This document shows, piece after piece, positions 49,446-60,083 of a stretch of DNA of 64,000 bases (positions are counted from its first letter, which is position 1; each line of letters begins with the position of its first letter). Under the pieces are notes generated by a model. That model made no database searches and was not told the DNA's origin. It saw only the letters and a list, made by a program, of their open reading frames with translations. The stretch covers positions 434,001 to 498,000 of the forward strand of contig JAEVLN010000037.1 of the NCBI GenBank assembly GCA_018350325.1. The letters run 5' to 3'. The position numbers were made by a program, and so were the translations under genes. The stretch comes from Globodera rostochiensis (lineage: Eukaryota; Nematoda; Chromadorea; Rhabditida; Heteroderidae).

Positions 49446-51640
49446 GTTTACATATACGTGCTCAGCTCGTGGGCAGGAATCGAAAGGTGTATAGAATGAA
49501 GAAATAATATGACGTTAAAGGGGTCTGTCAAATCAAGGAAAATCCTACCAAATCAATGCAAGCCGAGCGCCATAACTTTCTTCATATTCATCTGAGGCAT
49601 AAATTGTTTACATATACGTGCTCAGCTCGTGGGCAGGAATCGAACGGTGTATAGAATGAAGAAATAATATGACGTTAAAGGGGTCTGTCAAATCAAGGAA
49701 AATCCTACCAAATCAATGCAAGCCGAGCGCCATAACTTTCTTCATATTCATCTGAGGCATAAATTGTTTACATATACGTGCTCAGCTCGTGGGCAGGAAT
49801 CGAACGGTGTATAGAATGAAGAAATAATATGACGTTAAAGGGGTCTGTCAAATCAAGGAAAATCCTACCAAATCAATGCAAGCCGAGCGCCATAACTTTC
49901 TTCATATTCATCTGAGGCATATGTTGTTTACATATACGTGCTCAGCTCGTGGGCAGGAATCGAACGGTGTATAGAATGAAGAAATAATTAAGGGTCTGTC
50001 AAATCAAGAAACTCCTACCAAATCATGCAGCCGAGCGCCATAACTTTTTCATATTCATCTGAGATCTAGAGACCCTTGTTTACATATTTCTTCTCAGTGT
50101 GGCACGTTCGATTCCTGCCCACGAGCTGAGCACGTATATGTAAACAACATATGCCTCAGATGAATATGAAGAAAGTTATGGCGCTCGGCTTGCATTGATT
50201 TGGTAGGATTTTCCTTAATTTGATAGACCCTTTTAACGTCATATTATTTCTTCATTCTATACACCGTTCGATTCCTGCCCACGAGCTGAGCACGTATATG
50301 TAAACAACATATGCCTCAGATGAATATGAAGAAAGTTATGGCGCTCGGCTTGCATTGATTTGGTAGGATTTTCCTTGATTTGACAGACCCCTTTAACGTC
50401 ATATTATTTCTTCATTCTATACACCGTTCGATTCCTGCCCACGAGCTGAGCACGTATATGTAAATAATTTATGCCTCAGATGAATATGAAGAAAGTTATG
50501 GCGCTCGGCTTGCATTGATTTGCTAGGATTTTCCTTAATTTGACAGACCCCTTTAACGTCATATTATTTCTTCATTCTATACACCGTTCGATTCCTGCCC
50601 ACGAGCTGAGCACGTATATGTAAACAATTTATGCCTCAGATGAATATGAAGAAAGTTATGGCGCTCGGCTTGCATTGATTTGCTAGGATTTTCCTTAATT
50701 TGATAGACCCTTTTAACGTCATATTATTTCTTCATTCTATACACCGTTCGATTCCTGCCCACGAGCTGAGCACGTATATGTAAACAATTTATGCCTCAGA
50801 TGAATATGAAGAAAGTTATGGCGCTCGGCTTGCATTGATTTGGTAGGATTTTCCTTAATTTGACAGACCCCTTTAACGTCATATTATTTCTTCATTCTAT
50901 ACACCGTTCGATTCCTGCCCACGAGCTGAGCACGTATATGTAAATAATTTATGCCTCAGATGAATATGAAGAAAGTTATGGCGCTCGGCTTGCATTGATT
51001 TGCTAGGATTTTCCTTTTTTGACAGACCCCTTTAACGTCATATTATTTCTTCATTCTATACACCGTTCGATTCCTGCCCACGAGCTGAGCACGTATATGT
51101 AAACAACTTATGCCTCAGATGAATATGAAGAAAGTTATGGCGCTCGGCTTGCATTGATTTGCTAGGATTTTCCTTTTTTGACAGACCCCTTTAACGTCAT
51201 ATTATTTCTTCATTCTATACACCGTTCGATTCCTGCCCACGAGCTGAGCACGTATATGTAAACAAAATATGCCTCAGATGAATATGAAGAAAGTTATGGC
51301 GCTCGGCTTGCATTGATTTGGTAGGATTTTCCTTATTTGACAGACCCCTTTAACGTCATATTATTTCTTCATTCTATACACCGTTCGATTCCTGCCCACG
51401 AGCTGAGCACGTATATGTAAACAACTTATGCCTCAGATGAATATGAAGAAAGTTATGGCGCTCGGCTTGCATTGATTTGGTAGGATTTTCCTTGATTTGA
51501 CAGACCCCTTTAACGTCATATTATTTCTTCATTCTATACACCGTTCGATTCCTGCCCACGAGCTGAGCACCAATATGTAAACATTTATGCCTCAGATGAA
51601 TATGAAGAAAGTATGGCGCTCGGCTTGCATTTATCTTGAG
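49446..51640. repeat. 160-bp satellite array with orientation switch
   Basis: The unit starts GTTTACATATACGTGCTCAG and includes GGGCAGGAATCGAACGGTGT, TATGACGTTAAAGGGGTCTG, AAGCCGAGCGCCATAAC and TTCATATTCATCTGAGGC. Starts at 49446, 49606 and 49766 give a 160-bp period. About four forward copies end near 50085, then about ten reverse copies run to 51640. Forward copies 1-3 are almost identical; reverse copies differ by single bases and small gaps. The reversal point near 50080-50100 has a short degraded segment. Confidence 0.92.
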
Positions 51641-52160
51641 ACACCCTTATTACCACCCTATGTTTTTATATTTTTTGCAAAAACGTTCCGCCAATACGTG
51701 TTCAACCATTCATCTGAGCATAATTATTTAGCTCAGTGATAACTCGTGGGCAGGTTCGAACGGTTTCTTAATGAAAATAATTTAACCTTAAATGTTGCTT
51801 CAATCTAACCGTATATCCTGCAAGCAGCGCCATAATTGTAATCATTTATGCACAGATTTTGACTAAGTGCTCCGCTCGGCTTGATTGAACGTGTATAGGA
51901 TTTAAAATCAATTGCCGTTAAAAGGGCTAGCGAATTAACTTTTTTAAATTTAAGACCAGGACAAATAGCACTACTCGATGAACACTTTGAAGTATTTATT
52001 TTACTCGATCGATACGTATAATCTTTTATCTGTATGTGTTGTATTTAAAAGTAATTCATTTATATTTTACTGGTAATTATCAATTTTTTGATGGTATAAA
52101 TTGTCAAAATTCTATTGGGTTTTAATAAAAAACTTTCTTGATATCGTTTCACGCAAAAGC
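51641..52160. repeat. Degenerate satellite plus AT-rich arm segment
   Basis: Decayed satellite pieces run to about 51935, followed by AT-rich sequence (CGATCGATACGTATAATC region) that is repeated in inverse at 56755-56968. No gene. Confidence 0.6.
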
Positions 52161-53722
52161 GTTTACATATACGTGCTCAGCTCGTGGGCAGGAATCGAAC
52201 GGTATATAAAATGAAGAACTATTATGAAGTTTAAGGGGTCTAACAAATTAGAGCAAGCCGAGCGCCATAACTTTCTTCATATAAGTCTTACGCAAAAAGA
52301 GTTTACATATACGTGCTCAGTTCGTGGGCAGGAACCGAACGGTGTATAGAAAGAAGAAATATTATGAAGTTTAAGGGGTCTAACAAATTAAGGAAAATCC
52401 AAGCAAATCAATGCATACTTTCTTCATATTTGTCTCACGCAAAAAGCGTTTACATATACGTGCTCAGCTCGTGGGCAGGAACCGAACGGTGTATAGAAAG
52501 AAGAAATATTATGAAGTTTAAGGGGTCTAACAAATTAAGGAAAATCCTAGAAAATCAACGCAAGCCTAGCGCCATAACTTTCATCATATTCGTCTCACGC
52601 AAAAAGCGTTTACATAAACGTGCTCAGCAGGGATGGGCAAAATTTCGGATTTCGGGTTTCGGAATTTCAGAAATTTCGGGTTTTTTGGCCGTTTCGGATT
52701 TCGGGTTTCGGATTTCGGAATTAGAGCAAAATTTCGGATTTTACACCCCTAAGAATGGGATTTTTGAGCAAATGAGCAGTTTGGTGTTGGTATAGTGGTG
52801 AGTGGTGTGGTCAGTTGAACTTTGGGTGTGGGTTCGGGTCCCCTACTGTGTTAATGATTTTTTCCAACTTTCTCTGAACAATTACTGTCGAGTAAACAAT
52901 TCCAAAAATTTTTTTAAATTTCCCATTTTTTAAAATATTTTATATAACAATTCACAAGTTTTCATTTCATTTTTTGGTTGTACAAATTCGCTGAATATTT
53001 AAAAAATTTATAATTTTGTTCAAAGTTGAGTGATCGTAAATTACTTTAGTGCCATAAAATTTCAGAAAAGCCAATTTCTTAACAAGATTCATTAAAATCT
53101 TCAAAAAATTTTCCCGGAGGCGCCTATCGGCGCCACCGGACCTCTTCTATTTTCAAAAATTACCGTATTTTTAAAATTTTGGTTGCAAAGCTCTTAACAA
53201 ATTGAGTCAAAAATTCAAAATTTTCTCCGGCGGCGCCTATCGGCACCGCCGACCCCCTCCCACCTCTAAAAGCTTAAAATAGACTTAGAAGGCCGCTGAA
53301 AAAGACATCCTTTAAAATTTTTTAAAGTGAATACTGTTAATTTCAAAAAATATTTACAAAATAATTATTTTAAAAAAATAATTTTTTACTTTATTGCAAA
53401 TTTTTCCGTTTCCGTTAAAAAGCCCTTTTTAACGAAAAAAACGGAAAAATATACACCCCTAAATTCACCGCAAAGTTGTTAATTATAATTAGAAATACAA
53501 ATTTTTTTTGGTAATCAGTGCATCAGGAACCTATTTTCAGACAATTTTAGATATAAAATATTTGCAAATTTGACAAAAAGGTCCCCCCTATGGGTTTGTC
53601 AACTTAAGGAGCTATAACTTGCTTAGAGTCAAGAGCGACTCAAAATTTTTGCAGATTCGTATGCAAAAATTTCACTTGAAAAAATTTCGGATTTCGGGTT
53701 TCGGAATTTCGGAAATTTCGGG
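51937..53722 (+). repeat. Left arm of ~1.8-kb near-perfect inverted repeat
   Basis: This sequence recurs in inverse at 55185-56968. It contains three forward satellite copies (52160-52627) and then most of a hAT-like element with TTTCGGATTTCGGG words beginning CAGGGATGGGCAAAATTT at 52628. The 160-codon open frame at 52313-52795 has an identical partner on the other strand at 56110-56592, showing how similar the arms are; I regard that frame as non-coding satellite sequence. Confidence 0.85.
52776..52850 (+). repeat. tRNA-like module inside the CCGAAAT element
   Basis: The A-box-like TTGGTATAGTGGTGAG and the B-box-like GGGTTCGGGTCCCC are spaced like an internal Pol III promoter. The inverse copy is at about 56050-56125 and a third version at 63065-63135. 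No good cloverleaf, so it looks tRNA-derived rather than a tRNA gene. Confidence 0.55.
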
Positions 53723-55073
53723 ATAACTTTCTTCATATCAGTCTGATACGAAAATAGTTTACATATACGTGCTCAGCTCGTGGGCAGCAATCGAACGGTA
53801 TGGCAAATCCGAAATTTTGCCCATCCCTGCTGAGCACGTTTATGTAAACGCTTTTTGCGTGAGACGAATATGATGAAAGTTATGGCGCTAGGCTTGCGTT
53901 GATTTTCTAGGATTTTCCTTAATTTGTTAGACCCCTTAAACTTCATAATATTTCTTCTTTCTATACACCGTTCGGTTCCTGCCCACGAGCTGAGCACGTA
54001 TATGTAAACGCTTTTTGCGTGAGACAAATATGAAGAAAGTATGCATTGATTTGCTTGGATTTTCCTTAATTTGTTAGACCCCTTAAACTTCATAATATTT
54101 CTTCTTTCTATACACCGTTCGGTTCCTGCCAACGAGCTGAGCACGTATATGTAAACTATTTTTGTGTCAGACTAATATGAAGAAAGTTATGGCGCTCGGC
54201 TTGCTCTAATTTGTTAGGATGGGCCTTAATTTGTTAGACCCCTTAAAAATATTATTTCAGCATTCTTTATACCGTTCGATTGCTGCCAACGAGCTGAGCA
54301 CGTATATGTAAACTATTTTTGTGTCAGACTAATATGAAGAAAGTTATGGCGCTCGGCTTGCTCTAATTTGTTAGGATGGGCCTTAATTTGTTAGACCCCT
54401 TAAACTTCATATTATTTCAGCATTCTTTATACCGTTCGATTGCTGCCCACGAGCTGAGCACGTATTTTGTGTCAGACTAATATGAAGAAAGTTATGGCGC
54501 TCGGCTTGCTCTAATTTGTTAGGATGGGCCTTAATTTGTTAGACCCCTTAAACTTCATATTATTTCAGCATTCTTTATACGTCCTATTGCTGCCGCTGAG
54601 CACGTATATGTAAACTATTTTTGTGTCAGACTAATATGAAGAAAGTTATGGCGCTCGGCTTGCTCTAATTTGTTAGGATGGGCCTTAATTTGTTAGACCC
54701 CTTAAACTTCATATTATTTCAGCATTCTTTATACGTCCTATTGCTGCCGCTGAGCACGTATATGTAAACTATTTTTGTGTCAGACTAATATGAAGAAAGT
54801 TATGGCGCTCGGCTTGCTCTAATTTGTTAGGATGGGCCTTAATTTGTTAGACCCCTTAAACTTCATATTATTTCAGCATTCTTTATACCGTTCGATTGCT
54901 GCCAACGAGCTGAGCACGTATATGTAAACTATTTTTGTGTCAGACTAATATGAAGAAAGTTATGGCGCTCGGCTTGCTCTAATTTGTTAGGACGGGCCTT
55001 AATTTGTTAGACCCCTTAAACTTCTTATTATTTCAGCAATACACCGTTCGATTCCTGCCCACGAGCTGAGCAC
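53723..55073 (-). repeat. Central satellite spacer of the inverted repeat
   Basis: About eight reverse-orientation satellite copies, a variant subtype with TTTTTGTGTCAGACTAATATG, AATTTGTTAGGATGGGCC and TATTTCAGCATTCTTTATAC. This variant differs from the 49.4-51.6 kb array. A detached hAT right end (CCGAAATTTTGCCCATCCCTG) lies at 53808-53828. Confidence 0.8.
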
Positions 55074-56277
55074 CAGGGATGGGCAAAATCGGAAAATAAA
55101 ATCCGAAACCCGAAATCCGAAATTCCGAAATCGAAAATAAAAGCCGAAACCCGAAATCCGAAATTCCGAAACCCCAAAAATCCCGAAATTTCCGAAATTC
55201 CGAAACCCGAAATCCGAAATTTTTTCAAGTGAAATTTTTGCATACGAATCTGCAAAAATTTTGAGTCGCTCTTGACTCTAAGCAAGTTATAGCTCCTTAA
55301 GTTGACAAACCCATAGGGGGGACCTTTTTGTCAAATTTGCAAATATTTTATATCTAAAATTGTCTGAAAATAGGTTCCTGATGCACTGATTACCAAAAAA
55401 AATTTGTATTTCTAATTATAATTAACAACTTTGCGGTGAATTTAGGGGTGTATATTTTTCCGTTTTTTTCGTTAAAAAGGGCTTTTTAACGGAAACGGAA
55501 AAATTTGCAATAAAGTAAAAAATTATTTTTTTAAAATAATTATTTTGTAAATATTTTTTGAAATTAACAGTATTCACTTTAAAAAATTTTAAAGGATGTC
55601 TTTTTCAGCGGCCTTCTAAGTCTATTTTAAGCTTTTAGAGGTGGGAGGGGGTCGGCGGTGCCGATAGGCGCCGCCGGAGAAAATTTTGAATTTTTGACTC
55701 AATTTGTTAAGAGCTTTGCAACCAAAATTTTAAAAATACGGTAATTTTTGAAAATAGAAGAGGTCCGGTGGCGCCGATAGGCGCCTCCGGGAAAATTTTT
55801 TGAAGATTTTAATGAATCTTGTTAAGAAATTGGCTTTTCTGAAATTTTATGGCACTAAAGTAATTTACGATCACTCAACTTTGAACAAAATTATAAATTT
55901 TTTAAATATTCAGCGAATTTGTACAACCAAAAAATGAAATGAAAACTTGTGAATTGTTATATAAAATATTTTTAAAAAATGGGAAATTTAAAAAAATTTT
56001 TGGAATTGTTTACTCGACAGTAATTGTTCAGAGAAAGTTGGAAAAAATCATTAACACAGTAGGGGACCCGAACCCACACCCAAAGTTCAACTGACCACAC
56101 CACTCACCACTATACCAACACCAAACTGCTCATTTGCTCAAAAATCCCATTCTTAGGGGTGTAAAATCCGAAATTTTGCTCTAATTCCGAAATCCGAAAC
56201 CCGAAATCCGAAACGGCCAAAAAACCCGAAATTTCCGAAATTCCGAAACCCGAAATCCGAAATTTTGCCCATCCCTG
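55074..56277 (-). mobile_element. hAT-like element, word CCGAAAT, inserted in satellite (perfect TSD)
   Basis: The left end is CAGGGATGGGCAAAATC. The right end is CCGAAATTTTGCCCATCCCTG. The flanks are identical CTGAGCAC at 55066-55073 and 56278-56285, and CTGAGCAC is itself part of the satellite unit (CGAGCTGAGCACG). The 1.2-kb element holds two copies of the GGCGG palindrome (near 55653 and 55766) and a tRNA-like module. No transposase frame. Confidence 0.88.
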
Positions 56278-56968
56278 CTGAGCACGTTTATGTAAACGCT
56301 TTTTGCGTGAGACGAATATGATGAAAGTTATGGCGCTAGGCTTGCGTTGATTTTCTAGGATTTTCCTTAATTTGTTAGACCCCTTAAACTTCATAATATT
56401 TCTTCTTTCTATACACCGTTCGGTTCCTGCCCACGAGCTGAGCACGTATATGTAAACGCTTTTTGCGTGAGACAAATATGAAGAAAGTATGCATTGATTT
56501 GCTTGGATTTTCCTTAATTTGTTAGACCCCTTAAACTTCATAATATTTCTTCTTTCTATACACCGTTCGGTTCCTGCCCACGAACTGAGCACGTATATGT
56601 AAACTCTTTTTGCGTAAGACTTATATGAAGAAAGTTATGGCGCTCGGCTTGCTCTAATTTGTTAGACCCCTTAAACTTCATAATAGTTCTTCATTTTATA
56701 TACCGTTCGATTCCTGCCCACGAGCTGAGCACGTATATGTAAACGCTTTTGCGTGAAACGATATCAAGAAAGTTTTTTATTAAAACCCAATAGAATTTTG
56801 ACAATTTATACCATCAAAAAATTGATAATTACCAGTAAAATATAAATGAATTACTTTTAAATACAACACATACAGATAAAAGATTATACGTATCGATCGA
56901 GTAAAATAAATACTTCAAAGTGTTCATCGAGTAGTGCTATTTGTCCTGGTCTTAAATTTAAAAAAGTT
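55185..56968 (-). repeat. Right arm of ~1.8-kb inverted repeat
   Basis: Inverse of 51937-53722, ending with GGTCTTAAATTTAAAAAAGTTAA at about 56955. It includes the tail of the hAT-like element, satellite copies at 56285-56750, and the AT-rich arm segment. Confidence 0.85.
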
Positions 56969-57094
56969 AAAATGGACAGTCAGTGCCCTATCGAACCATA
57001 TGGCAAATTAATCTTTGTCAATTACTGATTAAAATTACGGATATTGGAAAAATCCGTACATTCAAAATAGCGGTAATCCGACGTCCACCGTGTA

Positions 57095-57172
57095 AAAACT
57101 TGGGCGGCTGGATTTAAACCAGCGTCCTCCTGACGGATTGAATTGCTAGGACCGCTACAATACGCCGCATTC
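57095..57172 (-). repeat. tRNA-like segment
   Basis: Minus strand: TATTGTAGCGGTCCTAGCAAT as a loose A-box region, then a B-box-like GGTTTAAATCC. Probably a tRNA-derived SINE. It borders a TAATCCG-rich stretch. Confidence 0.4.
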
Positions 57173-57451
57173 CATACAGGGGTGGACTAAATTTCGTTTC
57201 GGTTGAGTGTTTTTCATTGGGTTTTGGGTTTCGTTTTCGTGTTTCGTTTTCGTCCTAGAATTTTTTTCGATTCGTTTCGTTTTCTTGAATGAAAAAAAAT
57301 TTCGGTTTTCGTTTCCTGAATGAAAAAAAAAATATTTTTTTCGTTTCGTTTTCGAAACTGAAAAATTTTACGTAAAACCCAAAAAAATTTACACCCCTAA
57401 AGAATGGTTTTGGAGATAATTTTAATTTTATGGGGGATAATCTAGTGTAGT

Positions 57452-58578
57452 GTTCGGCAAATGGGGTTTTTCGGTATTCGGTATCGGTATTTCGGTATAA
57501 TACCGATACCGAAAAAATACCGAAATCTCACATTTTTTTCCAAAAAAATACTGATAAATTCCGGTCAAAAAAATTCGGTATACCGACCGGTATTCGGTAT
57601 TTTTTGGAAATTTTGAATTTCAATTTAAAATGAACAAAACTTTTATTCAATACTTATAATTGATTATTGGCAGTGTTTTGTTGAGTAATAAGCTTCAGCG
57701 TTTCCGGGTTCATTTCAATTGAGTTTGAAGAAAAACCTTTTTTTTGGATGAACCCAATAGGACCCCTCTTTGGGAAAACTGAATTTTGACAAAAAATTGA
57801 CAAACATTTAAATTTTAAAAAAATGATTAATTTTATGCATTTTTTAGATTTTATTTTATTTGAATATATCAACTTAAGCTGAGATTTGTATTCCTTAAAA
57901 ATTCACCCAATTTTTGCTGAGCGAAAAACTCGAGACTTTTCTAGAGTCGATACTCTAGATCGAGACTCTCGTGCATCACTACCAAACTATCAAAAATCTG
58001 AAATTTTGTAAATTTTTAGAAATATTTTCTCCGCCATATAATGCTCACCGATTCAAAAATAAAAATTTCACCGGTGCGGATACGAACCCCCACCTGATTC
58101 CCCAAGAGAAACACACTCACCAATATACCAAACTAGTGTCGAGTTGAGTAAAATCATTCAAAAGTATCCATTTTTCAAAATACCGAAATACCGAAAAATA
58201 CCGCGGTATTCCGAGATGCTCGGTATCGGTATTTCGGTAAAATACCGAAAAAAACCAATACCGAAAAAATACTGAAATCTCAAATATTATCGGTATCCGG
58301 TATTTCGGTATAAATACCGAAAAAAATACCGCGGTAATACCGAAAAATACCGCGGTATTCCGAGATGCTCGGTATCGGTATTTCGGTAAAATACCGAAAA
58401 AAACCGATACCGAAAAAATACTGAAATCTCAAATATTATCGGTATCCGGTATTTCGGTATAAATACCGAAAAAAATACCGCGGTAATACCGAAAAATACC
58501 GCGGTATTCCGAGATGCTCGGTATCGGTATTTCGGTAAAATACCGAAAAAAACCGATACCGTGCCGAACTAGTGTTTG
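57452..58578. repeat. Large TACCGAAAT-word repeat cluster with tRNA-like modules
   Basis: GGTATTTCGGTA/TACCGAAATACC words fill 57465-57610 and 58175-58560; the latter contains two or three nearly identical ~150-bp tandem copies. The outer ends TAGTGTTCGGCA and TGCCGAACTA are inverted. A tRNA-like module on the minus strand (B-box GGGTTCGTATCC, about 58075-58140) and another on the + strand (TGGTGTAGTGGTTAG, then AGATTCGATTTCCC; 58590-58655) lie inside and beside it. Confidence 0.6.
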
Positions 58579-59179
58579 ACACCCCAATGGCTGGTGTAGT
58601 GGTTAGTGCTGACATCTTTCGTTTTATCATTTGTAAGATTCGATTTCCCGGATCTTCGGTTCTCTTTTATGAATGTTTTGTGCAGAAATTTGTTTTTAAA
58701 AACAAATTAACTTACACAAATCGTATGCTTTTTCTTAATTTTCATTCAAACCCAAAGGAAAATTATGAATTTTTGGATCTATTTTCATAACAAAAACCGA
58801 TCAAAATAAAAAAAATTTCTCGACTCCCCCCGCATCCACAGAGGTGCCAACTCACCTTGGAGAAAATATGGCCATCGGGCAAAAATATGGCATTTTCAAA
58901 AAAATTTTTTGAAGGGAAGTGGGTGGGTCGACGGTGCTGCTAGGTGCTTCCAAATTTTTGAAGATCAAGGAACGCTATTTTTGGAAAATTCTTATTTTTC
59001 CCTCAAAAAATAAGAAGTTTTCACAAAATTCTAAAATAAATTGGCATCCCTGCTTAATTATTTTACTTTTCCCTTTCATCAGAAAATCTTGAAAAGCAAT
59101 TGGTTTTGCATCATAATTTGTTGATCAATGGTTTTGCTTATGATAAATTTTGTTTAAAATTTACCGTTTTCGTTTCGGT

Positions 59180-59575
59180 ACCCCGCAATTGGGCGGCACT
59201 TGGGCGCGCACGATTGAACGCCGACTTGTTCGTTAAAACTTTGTTCAAAGTCAACCAAACCAAACATTCTTGGTATCATTTGAAAGCATGTAATATGTCA
59301 AAGCTTACAAAGGCAAAAGCTAAGCGATTCGACTTAAACAAAGAAAGTTATGACGTCACCACGACATTTTCACAGGTTTTAAACCTATAACTTTTTGAAA
59401 AGACGAATCGGTTAGCTTTAGCTTCATCAAAGGTTCAGCATTCTGATAGCTTTTGTATGAGACCAATTTTGTTTGGTTGGCTTCGGGCGCCGAATCGTGC
59501 CGGCGCCCAATCGTGCGCGCCCAATCGTGCCGCGCCCAATCGTGCGCGCCCAATCGTGGTGATCCGTTTCGTTTT
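59180..59575. repeat. Foldback with GCGCCCAATCGTG tandem arm
   Basis: The right arm repeats CCGCGCCCAATCGTGCG four times (59485-59560). The left arm has GGGCGCGCACGATTG. The core carries GGTATCATTTGAAAGC and CTATAACTTTTTGAAAAG, as in the other foldbacks. Confidence 0.6.
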
Positions 59576-59888
59576 GTACGAAACGTATATTTTTTCGTTT
59601 TCGTTTTCGTCCTAGAATTTTTTTTCGTTTCGGTTTCGTTTTCATAAATGAAAAAAAAAATTTTCGTTTCGTGTTTCGGTTTTGTCCTAAAAAAAATTTT
59701 CGTTACGTTTTCGAAAATGAAAAATCGAGTTTTCGTCCACCCCTGCTCCCATAGAGGCGTTAGAATTGGGCAGTGAAAGTCCTTACAATATTACGACAAA
59801 TCACTCGTCTATTGCCCATTTTAGGAATACTCCATTTGTTCCTACTTTGCTAAATCACGTATTTTTGTTCTGACTGTCGCGTTTAGTC

Positions 59889-60020
59889 CAGGGTTGCCAC
59901 GGGTTACCCGAAACCCGAGAGCCGAACCCCGGCCTTTTTCTCGACCCGAGACCCGACCCGAGGTTTTTTGGACCGACCTGATCCGAAACCCGACCCGACA
60001 ATCAACCCGCGGCAACCCTG
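59889..60020. mobile_element. hAT-like hairpin MITE, word CGGGTTACCCG/ACCCGA
   Basis: The ends CAGGGTTGCCACGGGTTACC and AACCCGCGGCAACCCTG are flanked by GTTTAGTC (59881-59888) and GTTTAATC (60021-60028), 7 of 8 identical. 132 bp; it lies just downstream of the PKI gene. Confidence 0.82.
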
Positions 60021-60083
60021 GTTTAATCCAATCGGCCCTTTGTGAACTACTGGCCAAGGTCTCGAGAAGAAACAATGAAAGAG

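Larger units (their letters stand above)
58579..60083. other. Repeat-rich intergenic region
   Basis: Holds an ATATGGCATTT-word fragment (58850-59045), the foldback at 59180-59575, CGTTTTCG-word sequence at 59565-59745 ending TTCGTCCACCCCTG, and the element at 59889-60020. No gene supported. Confidence 0.45.

Noticed and set aside
49446..51640. CRISPR-like array
   Set aside because: Regular 160-bp period, but repeats are contiguous without unique spacers, and the context is eukaryotic; it is a satellite.
52313..52795. 160-codon open frame with an identical twin on the other strand at 56110-56592
   Set aside because: It is built of satellite units and the start of the CCGAAAT element; the identity reflects the inverted repeat arms, not a conserved protein.
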